A DNA stretch of 64,000 nucleotides from Endobacterium cereale. GTDB lineage: Bacteria > Pseudomonadota > Alphaproteobacteria > Rhizobiales > Rhizobiaceae. The translations under genes and the position numbers were made by a program. Where the stretch lies: the NCBI RefSeq assembly GCF_009617585.1, contig NZ_WIXI01000040.1:1-64000 (forward strand), given 5' to 3'. Below, one piece after another: positions 9,430 to 19,190 of the stretch (within the stretch, counting starts at the first letter, position 1; each line of letters begins with the position of its first letter). Under the pieces are notes generated by a model. It did not search any database and was not told the origin of the DNA. It saw only the letters and a list, made by a program, of their open reading frames with translations.

Positions 9430-10347
9430 ATGAATACTAAAGCGGCTTATGCCGTCGGCGGCAACGCTATTTTGGCCGGCATCAGCCTGATGCTCGTCGG
9501 CATTCTCATGTTCGCCCTCAACGATGCCATGGGCAAATGGCTGGTGGCCAGCTTCTCCGTTGGACAGGTCTTGCTGATCCGCTCGTTTGGAGCCTTCATC
9601 GTGCTCGGCCCCATGCTCGCCAAACGTCCCGCCAAGGCGCTCATCACGGTGGAAAAACCGCATCTCCAGCTTGCCCGCGTCATCATGGCGACGGCCGATA
9701 CCGGCCTGTTCTATGCGGCGGTCATCTATCTGCCGCTCGCTGACGTCATGACCTTCTACATGGCCGGCCCGATCTACGTCGCTGCCATATCGCATTTCCT
9801 GTTGGGCGAGCGTATCGGCTGGCGTCGCTGGCTTGCCGTCGCCATCGGCTTTGTCGGCGTTCTCGTCGCACTGCGCCCTTCCGAAGCCATGTTGTCATGG
9901 CCGTCCATCTTCGGCCTTATCGGCAGTCTGTCCTTTGCGTTGTCCATGGTGCTCGGCCGCGTGCTGCGTACCACGTCCGATACCACGCTCGTCACCTGGC
10001 AGACGCTCGGTTGCCTCGCGACCGGTGCCGTTCTCAGCATCGGCGCGTGGAACACGTTCGATCTGCAACAGCTGCTGGCCATGCTCCTGCTCGGTGTCGT
10101 CTCCTGCTCGGCGCATCTGATGATCACCCGTTCGCTGAAACTGGCGCCCGCCTCGGTTCTGGCGCCGCTGCAATATACGCTGCTGTTATGGGCCATCGTG
10201 TTCGGCTGGATGTTCTTCGCGGATTTCCCCGATAACCAGACTCTGATCGGCGCTGCCATCATCGTGATGTCCGGCCTGTTCATCTTCCATCGCGCCAAGG
10301 TGAAGGATCAGGAACCGGTCGTGCCGAACAATTCCAGCCACGGCTAG
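9430..10347 (+). CDS. EamA/DMT-family permease
   Basis: The 305-residue protein has about ten hydrophobic segments in two homologous halves, the pattern of the drug/metabolite transporter superfamily (EamA repeats). The N-terminal half contains FALNDAMGKWL and the second repeat starts near residue 155 (PSIFGLIGSLSFALSMVLGR). Members export amino acids, nucleobases or drugs across the inner membrane; the substrate here cannot be assigned. The ATG has GGAG about 14 bases upstream, a rather long spacing. Confidence 0.88.
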   Translation: MNTKAAYAVGGNAILAGISLMLVGILMFALNDAMGKWLVASFSVGQVLLIRSFGAFIVLGPMLAKRPAKALITVEKPHLQLARVIMATADTGLFYAAVIYLPLADVMTFYMAGPIYVAAISHFLLGERIGWRRWLAVAIGFVGVLVALRPSEAMLSWPSIFGLIGSLSFALSMVLGRVLRTTSDTTLVTWQTLGCLATGAVLSIGAWNTFDLQQLLAMLLLGVVSCSAHLMITRSLKLAPASVLAPLQYTLLLWAIVFGWMFFADFPDNQTLIGAAIIVMSGLFIFHRAKVKDQEPVVPNNSSHG

Positions 10348-10438
10348 AAGCGGCAATCCTCCATGGCCGGCCGCAATTTCCTGTGGTTTTTGCGGCCGCC
10401 ATCTTCCGAATGTCATCGCGGCGGATCAAAACAGCCGC

Positions 10439-11020
10439 ATGGCAAAACTGTATTTCCACTACGCGACGATGAATGCCGGCAAGTCGACCATGCTCTTGCA
10501 GGCCTCCTACAATTACCGGGAACGCGGCATGCGTACGGTGATCTTTATTGCCGCGCTGGATGACCGCGCCGGCAAAGGCAAGGTGGCGTCGCGTATCGGT
10601 CTCTCCTCGGATGCCATTCCCTTCAGCTCTGCCGATGATCTGCTGGCGCAGATCGAAGCGATGCACGTCGAAGAACCGATCACCTGCGTGTTCATTGATG
10701 AGGCGCAGTTCCTTTCTGCTGAACAGGTCTGGCAGCTGGCGCGGGTCTCGGACCGTATCGGCATTCCGGTCATGGCCTATGGCCTGCGCACCGATTTTCA
10801 GGGAAAGCTGTTTCCCGGTTCGCATGAACTTCTGGCCATCGCCGACGAGTTGCGCGAGGTGCGCACCATCTGCCATTGCGGCCGCAAGGCGACCATGGTG
10901 GTGCGTGTCGGTGCCGATGGCGCGGTGATGCGCGAAGGCGCGCAGGTGGAAGTCGGCGGCAATGATCGTTACGTCTCGCTCTGCCGCCGCCACTGGGAAG
11001 ACAAGATGAGCGGCGCGTGA
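10439..11020 (+). CDS. tdk: Thymidine kinase
   Basis: The 193-residue type II thymidine kinase phosphorylates thymidine to dTMP in the salvage pathway. Residues 11-17 are the P-loop (MNAGKST), followed by the Walker B-like CVFIDEAQFL, the lasso/substrate segment AYGLRTDFQGKLFPGS, and zinc ligands (CHCG and CRRHW) near the C terminus. The length is right for the family. The next gene begins at GTG 11017, overlapping the tdk stop by four bases, so the two are translationally coupled. Confidence 0.96.
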   Translation: MAKLYFHYATMNAGKSTMLLQASYNYRERGMRTVIFIAALDDRAGKGKVASRIGLSSDAIPFSSADDLLAQIEAMHVEEPITCVFIDEAQFLSAEQVWQLARVSDRIGIPVMAYGLRTDFQGKLFPGSHELLAIADELREVRTICHCGRKATMVVRVGADGAVMREGAQVEVGGNDRYVSLCRRHWEDKMSGA

Positions 11021-11394
11021 GCAGGATTACCGATATCTGGTTCGCATTCGATCCGGATAGGGATCTGCAAGATCTCGCAGAAAGCCTCTCTGTAGAGAAT
11101 GTCGAACACGACAGCGAGAATGTCTTCGAATGGGTGATAGGCACATTCGACGGTCTGACGATAGACATTTTACGCGTACATGATGGCAATCTTTCTGACG
11201 CTTCAGGTTCTACTGTCTCGATCTTCATCATCGATCATCAACGCACCGGTAAGCCCGAATTCCCTGTTCTTTCGGTGAAGCGCCTGTTGTCGCGTCTGCG
11301 CGAGCTCGGCGTCTCGCCAATCAACCTGGGTGAAACGGCTATTGGCAGAAATAACGAACTGGTCATTCTCAGCCGGTGCGTCGAACCGGGGTGA
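11017..11394 (+). CDS. Hypothetical protein coupled to tdk
   Basis: The 125-residue frame begins with GTG overlapping the tdk stop (GTGA). It is acidic and soluble, rich in Asp and Glu in its first half (AFDPDRDLQDLAESL), with no signal or membrane segment. The base composition is a little more AT-rich than its neighbours, which may hint at later acquisition. I do not recognise a family. The start overlap suggests co-expression with thymidine kinase but not a shared function. Confidence 0.6.
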   Translation: MSRITDIWFAFDPDRDLQDLAESLSVENVEHDSENVFEWVIGTFDGLTIDILRVHDGNLSDASGSTVSIFIIDHQRTGKPEFPVLSVKRLLSRLRELGVSPINLGETAIGRNNELVILSRCVEPG

Positions 11395-11670
11395 TATTGC
11401 AGCCGCCTGTGAATATGGCCGCACAGCAGCAGAATGACGGCCGTCAAGGGCGCGGCGAGAACCAGGAATTCCAGAAAAATCATGGGCTGTCATGGCTTCG
11501 ATCGTGAAGCACAAGATGTAGGCGTCTCTGCGATCATGACAACGACGATCACCTTCCCCGCCGCAAGAATGGGTAAAAATCCGCGACGGATTGTTATAAA
11601 ATGCCCTGGCATTGCCATTTGCGAAAGCCATCTTTGTCCGCAATGAAGTCAGACAATTCCGGAAAACCAA

Positions 11671-12051
11671 GTGAAAAAGCTTCTGCTCGCCGTCTTGTTG
11701 TTGCTCCCGGCATCCTTTGCCTCGGCCGATGACCTTTACGACAAGTGCATGGATGGGGCGGTTACCAATCCTGACTTTGCCAAATGTGGTGGCGAATGGG
11801 TGGCGCGTGCCGATGTGAAGCTGAATGAGGCTTGGAAGACATTGAATGCTCGGTTTGGCGATCGCGACGAAGCGAAACAATATTTACTGACAGAGCAGCG
11901 CCTTTGGAATGCCTACAAGGAAGGCTCCTGCCTGTTTTACAATGCCGATTTTGGCAGGGAAGGGCAGATTATCCATTATTCGGCTTGTCGGGCCGGGGTT
12001 ATCGAGCGGCGGGTGGAGGAACTGGAAAGTCTTGGCGCCGACCTGAACTGA
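11671..12051 (+). CDS. LprI-like (DUF1311) exported protein
   Basis: The 126-residue product starts at GTG with GGAAAA upstream and has a Sec signal peptide (residues 1-19, KKLLLAVLLLLPASFASA). The mature part shows the LprI N-terminal pattern: paired cysteines (LYDKC and FAKCGGEW), a helical LNEAWKTLN segment and a later C...C pair (GSCLFY, SACRAG) that probably makes two disulfides. Members of this family include lysozyme-inhibitor-like periplasmic proteins, but the function here is not established. It lies 46 bases upstream of a membrane protein gene. Confidence 0.75.
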   Translation: MKKLLLAVLLLLPASFASADDLYDKCMDGAVTNPDFAKCGGEWVARADVKLNEAWKTLNARFGDRDEAKQYLLTEQRLWNAYKEGSCLFYNADFGREGQIIHYSACRAGVIERRVEELESLGADLN

Positions 12052-12097
12052 TCTCCCTTTTTCCGTGTCCAGTGGACCTTTTGCCATAGTGTCGCCC

Positions 12098-12877
12098 ATG
12101 ATCTCCACTCTCCGAATTACCGCTCTGATCGGGCTTGTCATCTTCGGCTTCTCCTTCGCTCTCACCTTTCTGTCGCCGATCCATTATGAAAAAGCCGCCC
12201 GTGGTTTTCTCGAATGGAAGATCGAGGAACAGGTGCGCACCCGGTTGGATGTGATGCCGGACGAAATGCGTAATGGGCGCATCGCCCGTTTCGCAAGATC
12301 GATGGCCGAGCGTCACGACACGGAAATCGCGGGCTTGCGCGAACAGTTGCGTGCCGGCCTGAAGGATAAGGTTGCCACCATTGTCGGGCGCATGCAGGAT
12401 GTTTCCTGCGAGTGTCGCCAGGTCATGACGCGAGCGCTCAACATCGTGACGAGGTTGCAGATTTCATCGCTGGAAAGGGCGGAACCGCAATTGCGCCGGA
12501 TGATCGAGGGACAGTACGGTGAAATCGTCGCCGATCTCCTGCGTGAGCTGCGCATTTTCACGGCTACGAATCTTGGTGCCTTTGCTTTGCTGCTTGGCAT
12601 TTCCTTCGCCAGGCCCGCCCATGCGAAGCCACTGCTTGTCCCGGCGACTCTTCTGGTCGGCGCGACGGTTGTCGCCAGCGCCTTTTATATCTTCGGCCAA
12701 AACTGGTTCTTCGCGCTTCTTTATAACGACTATGTCGGCTTTGGTTATACCGCCTGGCTGGTAATCATCTATGCGTTCCTGCTGGATATCGCGTTGTTTC
12801 AAGCGCGTATCACCTCTTTTGTGCTGGATGCGATGACGCAGGTTATGGGCAAGGTTTTCTCGACAATTCCTTGCTGA
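12098..12877 (+). CDS. Membrane protein of unknown function
   Basis: From ATG 12098 the product is 259 residues. One membrane segment at the N terminus (STLRITALIGLVIFGFSFAL) is followed by a charged, probably periplasmic or cytoplasmic helical region of about 130 residues with a Cys-Glu-Cys pair (DVSCECRQ). Three further membrane segments fill the C-terminal part. An in-frame ATP-independent start at 12065 would add 11 residues without hydrophobicity. No family is recognised. It may be co-transcribed with the LprI-like gene just upstream. Confidence 0.68.
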   Translation: MISTLRITALIGLVIFGFSFALTFLSPIHYEKAARGFLEWKIEEQVRTRLDVMPDEMRNGRIARFARSMAERHDTEIAGLREQLRAGLKDKVATIVGRMQDVSCECRQVMTRALNIVTRLQISSLERAEPQLRRMIEGQYGEIVADLLRELRIFTATNLGAFALLLGISFARPAHAKPLLVPATLLVGATVVASAFYIFGQNWFFALLYNDYVGFGYTAWLVIIYAFLLDIALFQARITSFVLDAMTQVMGKVFSTIPC

Positions 12878-13274
12878 TCACGAGACGGTTTCAGCTGCCA
12901 ACCATGTCAGTTGCGGATCGCTTTGTTCCGCGGCCTCGGGCCTGATCCGGGGACGATGGGGCAAGCCCGCAAAACGCCGGTATTCTTTAAATTCTCAAGA
13001 TCACCAAGGCACGGCTCTGCCTTCATCTCACTCGACTGTGGAAATGAACCCGTTCGCGGCAATACGCCGCATAATTGCCAACCGGATCGCGGGCAGACCG
13101 GCTTGTCGTGGCGAAAAAGAGATCGCATGATTGATCGGTTAAAGATTCATTTCAGCCGCGGGCAACGGTTTCTTTGCGCGATGTGGCTGGTCGGCCGGGA
13201 GCCGCGCTTGCGGCGTCAATAAAATGGCGGCAACGTCGAACCGGCAAGGAAACGGGGAAGGGAAGACAGGGACA
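12878..13274. other. Intergenic region before pntA
   Basis: About 400 bases without a supportable gene. It contains a degenerate palindrome, CCTCGGG-CCTGA-TCCGGGG, around 12934-12951, which resembles the better copies of a palindromic repeat at 36258-36333. The pntA promoter is presumably in the later part, but I cannot place it. Confidence 0.4.
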
Positions 13275-14849
13275 ATGAAGATTGGAGCGTTGAAGGAACG
13301 CGCGGAGAACGAGGCGCGTGTCGCGATGACGCCGGACTCTGCGCTGGCATTGCAGAAACTCGGTTACGATTGTTTGATCGAAGCGGGTGCGGGCAAGGCC
13401 GCCGGTTTTTCGGACGATGCTTATCGCACCGCCGGCGTGACAGTTGCCGAGAGTGCTGCAGCGTTGTCGTCGCAGGCTGACGTGATCGCAAAAGTTCGTC
13501 CGCCGGAAAGTGCCGAGCTTGCCGAGCTTGGCCCGGGCAAGACGCTGATCTCGTTCTTCTATCCTGCACAGAATTCGGCGCTTCTGGAAGAAGCCAAGGC
13601 CCGCGGCGTCAACGTCATCGCCATGGACATGGTGCCGCGCATTTCGCGTGCCCAGAAAATGGACGCGCTGTCGTCGATGGCCAACATCGCCGGTTACCGC
13701 GCCGTCATCGAGGCCGGCAACAATTTTGGCCGCTTCTTCACCGGTCAGGTCACCGCCGCCGGCAAGGTGCCGCCCGCAAAGGTTCTGGTTATCGGCGCAG
13801 GGGTCGCCGGTCTTGCGGCCATTGGCACCGCCACCTCGCTCGGCGCCATCACTTATGCCTTCGACGTTCGCCCGGAAGTGGCCGAACAGATCGAATCCAT
13901 GGGTGCGGAATTCGTCTTCCTCGATTTCAAGGAAAACCAGCAGGATGGCGCCGCGACCGGCGGTTATGCCGCGCCTTCTTCGCCGGAATTCCGGGAAAAG
14001 CAGCTGGAAAAGTTCCGCGAACTTGCGCCGCAGATCGACATCGTCATCACCACAGCGCTGATCCCCGGCCGCGATGCGCCGAAATTGTGGACTGCCGACA
14101 TGGTGGCGATGATGAAGCCGGGTTCGGTCATCATCGACCTTGCCGCCGAACGCGGCGGCAATTGTGATCTCACCGTCGCCGACCAGAAGATCGTGTCGGA
14201 AAACGGCGTCACCGTCATCGGTTACACCGATTTCCCCAGCCGCATGGCCGCCCAGTCGTCGACGCTCTATTCGACCAATATCCGCCACATGATGACGGAT
14301 CTGACGCCGGCCAAGGATGGTGTCGTTGTTCACAACATGGAAGACGACGTCATCCGTGGCGCAACGGTCACCAAGGAAGGCGAGATCACCTTCCCGCCGC
14401 CACCGCCCAAGATCAAGGCGATCGCTGCGCAAAAACCGAAGGAAAAGGTCAAGGAACTGACCGCTGAGGAGAAGCGCGCCAAGGAAAGTGCCGCCTTCAA
14501 GGCGCAGGCCAAGAACCAGGCCATTCTGCTGGCTGCCGGCACCGCTCTGCTTCTGCTTGTCGGTGCTTATGCGCCCGCCAGCTTCATGAGCCATTTCGTG
14601 GTTTTTGTGCTCGCCTGCTTCATCGGTTTCCAGGTCATCTGGAACGTGTCGCATTCGCTGCACACGCCTTTGATGGCTGTCACCAACGCCATCTCCGGCA
14701 TCGTCATCCTCGGCGCCCTGTTGCAGGTCGGCTCCGGCAACTGGCTCGTGGTCATTCTGGCCGCGCTCTCGGTTCTGGTCGCCACCATCAATATCGTCGG
14801 CGGGTTCCTCGTCACACGGCGCATGCTCGCCATGTTCCAGAAGTCGTGA
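13275..14849 (+). CDS. pntA: NAD(P) transhydrogenase subunit alpha
   Basis: The 524-residue product is the alpha subunit of the proton-translocating transhydrogenase, which uses the proton gradient to make NADPH from NADH. It begins [16 protein letters not shown], contains the NAD-binding fold near residue 170 ([15 protein letters not shown]) and the RQD-loop-like region, then a Pro/Lys-rich linker and four membrane segments at the C terminus. It is a single chain like E. coli PntA (510 residues), whereas many alphaproteobacteria split it in two. I chose ATG 13275 with AGGGA just upstream; an earlier ATG at 13224 would add a non-conserved tail. pntB follows after 20 bases. Confidence 0.95.
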   Translation: MKIGALKERAENEARVAMTPDSALALQKLGYDCLIEAGAGKAAGFSDDAYRTAGVTVAESAAALSSQADVIAKVRPPESAELAELGPGKTLISFFYPAQNSALLEEAKARGVNVIAMDMVPRISRAQKMDALSSMANIAGYRAVIEAGNNFGRFFTGQVTAAGKVPPAKVLVIGAGVAGLAAIGTATSLGAITYAFDVRPEVAEQIESMGAEFVFLDFKENQQDGAATGGYAAPSSPEFREKQLEKFRELAPQIDIVITTALIPGRDAPKLWTADMVAMMKPGSVIIDLAAERGGNCDLTVADQKIVSENGVTVIGYTDFPSRMAAQSSTLYSTNIRHMMTDLTPAKDGVVVHNMEDDVIRGATVTKEGEITFPPPPPKIKAIAAQKPKEKVKELTAEEKRAKESAAFKAQAKNQAILLAAGTALLLLVGAYAPASFMSHFVVFVLACFIGFQVIWNVSHSLHTPLMAVTNAISGIVILGALLQVGSGNWLVVILAALSVLVATINIVGGFLVTRRMLAMFQKS

Positions 14850-14869
14850 TCGGGTAGGGGTATAAACAT

Positions 14870-16315
14870 ATGACGATCGGTATCGTTTCCGCCGCCTATA
14901 TTTCCGCGGCTGTTCTCTTCATTCTTTCGCTCGGCGGTCTTTCGGGTCAGGAAAGCGCTAAGCGCGCCGTCTGGTACGGCATTGTCGGCATGGCGCTCGC
15001 CGTGGTCGCCACCATCCTCGGCCCGCAGGTTCCCGGCGGTTTCGGCAACTGGCTGATCATTCTTCTGATGATCGCCGGTGGCTCGATCATGGGTTACACC
15101 GTCGCTGCCCGCGTGCAGATGACGGAAATGCCGCAGCTTGTCGCAGCACTTCACTCCTTCGTCGGCCTTGCCGCCGTATTCATCGGCTACAATGCCCATA
15201 TCGAAGCATGGCGTGTCGGCGGCATGGATGAAGCCACCCGCGCAACGCTCGAAGGCTTTTCCGCCATTCTGGCCCATAAAACCCCGGTCGAACTCGCCAT
15301 CATGAATGTCGAAGTTTTTCTCGGCGTCTTCATCGGTGCGGTCACCTTCACCGGGTCCGTCGTTGCTTTCGGCAAGCTGGCCGGCAAGGTTGACGGCAAG
15401 GCGAAAAAGCTTCCGGGCGGCCATATCCTCAATGCCAGTGCTGCCATCCTGTCGCTCATCCTGCTGGTCATGTACGCCAATGGTTCGGGCGTCTGGATCT
15501 TGATCCTGATGACGCTGCTGGCCTTCTTCATCGGCTATCACCTGATCATGGGCATCGGCGGCGCCGATATGCCGGTCGTGGTGTCGATGCTGAACAGCTA
15601 TTCCGGCTGGGCGGCCGCTGCCATCGGCTTCACGCTCGGCAACGATCTGCTGATCGTCACCGGTGCGCTGGTCGGCTCCTCCGGTGCGATCCTGTCCTAC
15701 ATCATGTGCAAGGCGATGAACCGCTCCTTCGTCTCGGTCATCTTGGGCGGCTTCGGTGGCACGACGGGACCTGCCATGGAAATCGAAGGCGAACAGATCG
15801 CCATTGATGCCGAAGGCGTTGCCAATGCGCTGAACGACGCCGACAGCGTTGTCATCGTTCCGGGTTACGGCATGGCTGTCGCGCAGGCACAGCAGGCCGT
15901 GTCCGAACTCACCCGCAAACTGCGCGCGGCCGGTAAGGAAGTGCGTTTCGCCATCCATCCGGTCGCCGGCCGTCTGCCGGGCCATATGAACGTGCTGCTC
16001 GCCGAAGCCAAGGTTCCCTACGACATCGTTCTCGAAATGGACGAGATCAACGACGATTTCCCGAACACGGATGTCGTCATCGTCATCGGCTCCAACGACA
16101 TCGTCAATCCGGCAGCCGAAGAAGATCCGAATTCGCCAATCGCCGGCATGCCTGTTCTGCAAGTGTGGAAGGCCAAGCAGGTGTTCGTGTCGAAGCGCGG
16201 TCAGGGCACCGGTTATTCCGGCATCGAGAACCCGCTCTTCTACAAGGAGAACACGCGGATGTTCTATGGCGACGCCAAGAAGTCGGTCTCCGAACTTCTG
16301 CCGATGATCAAGTAA
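14870..16315 (+). CDS. pntB: NAD(P) transhydrogenase subunit beta
   Basis: The 481-residue product is the beta subunit, with about nine membrane segments in the first 260 residues (domain II, proton channel) and the NADP-binding domain III at the C terminus ([33 protein letters not shown]). The length is that of the family. The ribosome site is GTAGGGGT, followed by ATG 14870. It ends 25 bases before a strong terminator, closing the pntAB operon. Confidence 0.97.
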   Translation: MTIGIVSAAYISAAVLFILSLGGLSGQESAKRAVWYGIVGMALAVVATILGPQVPGGFGNWLIILLMIAGGSIMGYTVAARVQMTEMPQLVAALHSFVGLAAVFIGYNAHIEAWRVGGMDEATRATLEGFSAILAHKTPVELAIMNVEVFLGVFIGAVTFTGSVVAFGKLAGKVDGKAKKLPGGHILNASAAILSLILLVMYANGSGVWILILMTLLAFFIGYHLIMGIGGADMPVVVSMLNSYSGWAAAAIGFTLGNDLLIVTGALVGSSGAILSYIMCKAMNRSFVSVILGGFGGTTGPAMEIEGEQIAIDAEGVANALNDADSVVIVPGYGMAVAQAQQAVSELTRKLRAAGKEVRFAIHPVAGRLPGHMNVLLAEAKVPYDIVLEMDEINDDFPNTDVVIVIGSNDIVNPAAEEDPNSPIAGMPVLQVWKAKQVFVSKRGQGTGYSGIENPLFYKENTRMFYGDAKKSVSELLPMIK

Positions 16316-16340
16316 TCGCGAAATAATCGAGCAAAAACAG

Positions 16341-16372
16341 AGGGCCGGAGCAGCTATGCTCCGGCCCTTTTT
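16341..16372 (+). terminator. Rho-independent terminator of pntAB
   Basis: Perfect 12-bp stem AGGGCCGGAGCA (16341-16352) / TGCTCCGGCCCT (16357-16368), loop GCTA, followed directly by a T run. It may also serve the convergent minus-strand operon. Confidence 0.92.
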
Positions 16373-16393
16373 GCTTCGGTGATGATCGCCGCC

Positions 16394-17977
16394 TCAGGCA
16401 GCCGCTTCGGAATAAAACCGCCGCAGCTGCGGATCGACACGGTGATGCCGCTCGGACGATTCAGAAGACGCGTATTCGACAATCACACGCCGTCCGGCCC
16501 GCGTCTCGCGCTGCACCCATTCGCTGATCGTCTCGGCGCAGGTATGGTCGAGATAATGCAGGTCCGGCGCGGTCAGCCGCACCGGCTGGCTCGCCGGCAG
16601 CTTTTCGAGCAGGTTCAGGAGCGCCGGAATGCTTTTGGCGGTCGCCGCACCCGTGAGGTTGAGATAGATCTCGTCCTCAGTTTCCGCCGTTTCGATATGC
16701 AGGCGACGGCGCAGGTAAGGCACGATTTCCGCAATCGACAGCGCCAGACCGACACCAACACCGATCAGCAAATCTTGCGTTACGACCAGCGATACGGTGG
16801 CAAACCAGATGCCGACCGGCACCCAACCGTGTTGGTCGAACAGGTGGCGCACATGGTGCAGGCTGACGAGACGCCAGCCGGTCACCAGCAGAACGGCCGC
16901 CAGAGCCGTCAACGGCACCACGCCGAGAAGCTGCGGCAGCAATGCCACCAGAGCCAGAACCCATGCGCCATGCATGACCGCCGAAAGACGGGTTTTTGCG
17001 CCGGCCTGAATATTGGCCGAGGAACGCACGATCACACCGGTGATCGGCAGCGCGCCGAGCATGCCGCAGATACCGTTGCCGATCCCTTGCGCAAACAGCT
17101 CCTTGTTGTACTTGGTGCGCTCGCCATCATGCATGCGGTCGACAGCTGCGGCCGACAGCAGCGTTTCGGCACTGGCGATAATGGCGATCACCAGCACGGT
17201 GACGAATATGCCAGGCTCCGTCAGTCGCATGAAATCGCTGGCGCCGGGAATGGAAATGCCATCCAGCAGCGAAGCCGGAAGATTGACACGGGCGATCGGC
17301 AAGGCGAAGCCAACGGCCAGCAGTGTCCCGAAGGCAACGCCGATCAGCGCGCCCGGTACGAGCTTCAGCTTGGCTGGACGAAACTTTTCCCAGCCGATCA
17401 TGGCCAGCAGCGAGGCAACGCCCACCATCAGGGCAAGCGTCTGCGTGGTGATGCCGTCATGCCAAAGCTTTTCGACACTGCCTTCGATGGCGACGACATT
17501 CTGGATGCCGCCCGCTGCCGGTTTGGAATCCATCAGGACGTGGATCTGGCCGAGAATGATGAGAATGCCGATACCCGCCAGCATGCCGTGAACGACAGCC
17601 GGAGAAATGGCGCGGAACCACGAGCCGATCCGCAGGAAGCCGGCAAGGATCTGGATCGCACCGGCCGCCACCAGAACCGGACCCAGCGCTGCCACGCCAT
17701 ACTGCTCGACAAAACCGAAAACGATGACGGCAAGACCCGCCGCGGGTCCGGAAACCTGCAGCGGCGAGCCAGCAATGGCGCCGACTACAAGGCCGCCGAC
17801 AATGCCGGAGATCAGGCCCATGGCCACCGGCACGCCGGAGGCCACAGCAATGCCGAGGCAGAGCGGAATGGCGACAAGGAAGACCACTACCGAGGATGCG
17901 AAATCAGCCGCGAATGTAGAAGAAGATCGTCCCCCAGAAGAGGCCGGTACGTGCTGGATGAGGTTGTCACTCGCCAT
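16394..17977 (-). CDS. SulP-family anion permease, probable bicarbonate transporter
   Basis: The 527-residue inner-membrane protein has the SulP fold, with about 12-14 membrane segments (residues 25-400) and a C-terminal STAS-like cytoplasmic domain (from about 430, DEIYLNLTGAATAKSIPALL). The substrate-site region GSPLQVSGPAAGLAV is typical of the family. SulP members carry sulfate, bicarbonate or dicarboxylates. Here the carbonic anhydrase gene ends 5 bases before this start, which favours bicarbonate; this is inference from context. It is the second gene of that two-gene operon. Confidence 0.9.
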   Translation of the reverse strand: MASDNLIQHVPASSGGRSSSTFAADFASSVVVFLVAIPLCLGIAVASGVPVAMGLISGIVGGLVVGAIAGSPLQVSGPAAGLAVIVFGFVEQYGVAALGPVLVAAGAIQILAGFLRIGSWFRAISPAVVHGMLAGIGILIILGQIHVLMDSKPAAGGIQNVVAIEGSVEKLWHDGITTQTLALMVGVASLLAMIGWEKFRPAKLKLVPGALIGVAFGTLLAVGFALPIARVNLPASLLDGISIPGASDFMRLTEPGIFVTVLVIAIIASAETLLSAAAVDRMHDGERTKYNKELFAQGIGNGICGMLGALPITGVIVRSSANIQAGAKTRLSAVMHGAWVLALVALLPQLLGVVPLTALAAVLLVTGWRLVSLHHVRHLFDQHGWVPVGIWFATVSLVVTQDLLIGVGVGLALSIAEIVPYLRRRLHIETAETEDEIYLNLTGAATAKSIPALLNLLEKLPASQPVRLTAPDLHYLDHTCAETISEWVQRETRAGRRVIVEYASSESSERHHRVDPQLRRFYSEAAA

Positions 17978-17982
17978 CTGTC

Positions 17983-18684
17983 TTACTCCGCGGCAATTTG
18001 CGCAGTAGCCGGGATCACATGCGGCACACCGCGGCCCTTCACGGCAACCGGCAGGTTCTGATGATCACCGATTTCGGTAAACCGTGCGGCGGCACCGTCG
18101 TAAACCAAAACATCACCGGTCTCGATGTCGAAGAACCAGCCGTGCAGTGTCACCTCGCTTTTGGCGAGTTTTGCCGCAACGGAAGGATGGGTGCGCAGAT
18201 GGTCGAGCTGGACCACGACGTTTTCCATGGCGACAGCACGGATCTTTTCCTTTTCATTCATGTTCGGCGGATAGGCCTCACAGACGATGGAATGCGCCGC
18301 ATGGCTATGTTTCAGCCATGCGGCCACATTCGGCATCTTGCCGAGCAGGTCGGGGTGGCAGAGCCCCTTCATGGCGCCACAGTCCGAGTGGCCACAAATG
18401 ATGATGTCGCGTACGCCCAAGGCGACGACTGCATATTCGATGGCCGAGGAAACGCCGCCGTTCATGGTCTGGAACGGCGGGACGATATTGCCGGCATTGC
18501 GGCAGACGAAAAGTTCGCCGGGGCCGGACTGCGTGATCGTTTCCGGCATGACGCGGCTGTCGGCGCAGGAAATCATCAGCGCCTGCGGCGATTGTCCCTC
18601 GTGCGCAAGCCTGCGGTATAGCGCCGAGTGATCCGGGAAAACGGCGCCGCGAAAACTGGAGATGCCCTTCAGAAGGTCGCCCAT
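17983..18684 (-). CDS. Beta-class carbonic anhydrase
   Basis: From ATG 18684 the product is 233 residues and interconverts carbon dioxide and bicarbonate in the cytoplasm. The zinc ligands are Cys40, His99 and Cys102, and the Asp-Arg dyad is Asp42/Arg44 (SCADSRV and CGHSDCGAMKGL). The start is decided by AGAGGA 8 bases upstream; a longer frame to 18804 adds residues unlike the family. It is the first gene of an operon with a SulP permease. Confidence 0.95.
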   Translation of the reverse strand: MGDLLKGISSFRGAVFPDHSALYRRLAHEGQSPQALMISCADSRVMPETITQSGPGELFVCRNAGNIVPPFQTMNGGVSSAIEYAVVALGVRDIIICGHSDCGAMKGLCHPDLLGKMPNVAAWLKHSHAAHSIVCEAYPPNMNEKEKIRAVAMENVVVQLDHLRTHPSVAAKLAKSEVTLHGWFFDIETGDVLVYDGAAARFTEIGDHQNLPVAVKGRGVPHVIPATAQIAAE

Positions 18685-19123
18685 GGTCGTATCCTCTTTG
18701 GCCGGCGAGCACGTCAGGAGGCCTGCACTCGATCCGGTAGTTTGAATGAAGCGATCATTTCGCACTGCAAAATTAGCAACGTGAAAATGACAACTGACTG
18801 ACATGAAGGAAGTCGGAATGTGAGGAGTAATCGCTATAAATCGATTTTACGGTAAAAATACCTTGTTCTGACGCTCGCAAAAAACTGTTGTTTGTCAATT
18901 GACTAGCGGCGAGTCGTGGACAAACCGCTAAAAAGGCGTCAAAAATCTGTGATGATCAAAGTATTTTTGGCTTTTGCGCAAGTTATACGTTGCGACGCAC
19001 AAATACACGCCTTTAGGTGGCGCGTTTGTGACTGGTGATCAACATGCGCGAACCGTCTCAAGGCTGATTTAATCTGATAAGAAGACGCCAGAAATCAAAA
19101 TGAGGCGCGATAGGTGCGCAAAT
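18685..19123. other. AT-rich intergenic region upstream of the carbonic anhydrase gene
   Basis: About 440 bases without a supportable gene, clearly richer in A and T than the surroundings. It must hold the promoter of the carbonic anhydrase operon. An imperfect inverted repeat (CACAAATACACGCC with GGCGCGTTTGTG) spans 18998-19030 and could be part of an unrecognised small RNA or a regulator site; nothing firmer can be said. Confidence 0.4.
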
Positions 19124-19164
19124 AAACTCGCCCTTGCTTAGGCGGCCAAAGCAAGGGCGAGTTT
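19124..19164 (-). terminator. Terminator of the pxp/peptide-transport operon
   Basis: Perfect 16-bp stem: AAACTCGCCCTTGCTT (19124-19139) pairs with AAGCAAGGGCGAGTTT (19149-19164) around a 9-base loop. On the minus strand TTTATTT follows. It sits 27 bases after the stop of the M14 peptidase gene. Confidence 0.9.
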
Positions 19165-19190
19165 GTCGTTCGATACTGTGAGGCGTGTGA

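Noticed and set aside
11238..11483. Minus-strand frame starting with a convincing membrane segment (MIFLEFLVLAAPLTAVILLL)
   Set aside because: Its second half is antisense to the gene at 11017-11394 and is Arg/Ser-rich without pattern; there is no ribosome site. The first 30 residues remain a curiosity.
14567..16162. Long minus-strand open frame opposite pntA-pntB
   Set aside because: It is the antisense image of conserved transhydrogenase sequence, with no domain and no ribosome site.
16379..18061. Long plus-strand open frame opposite the SulP permease gene
   Set aside because: The translated product is low-complexity His/Asp/Gln/Arg, a typical shadow, and the permease on the other strand is unmistakable.
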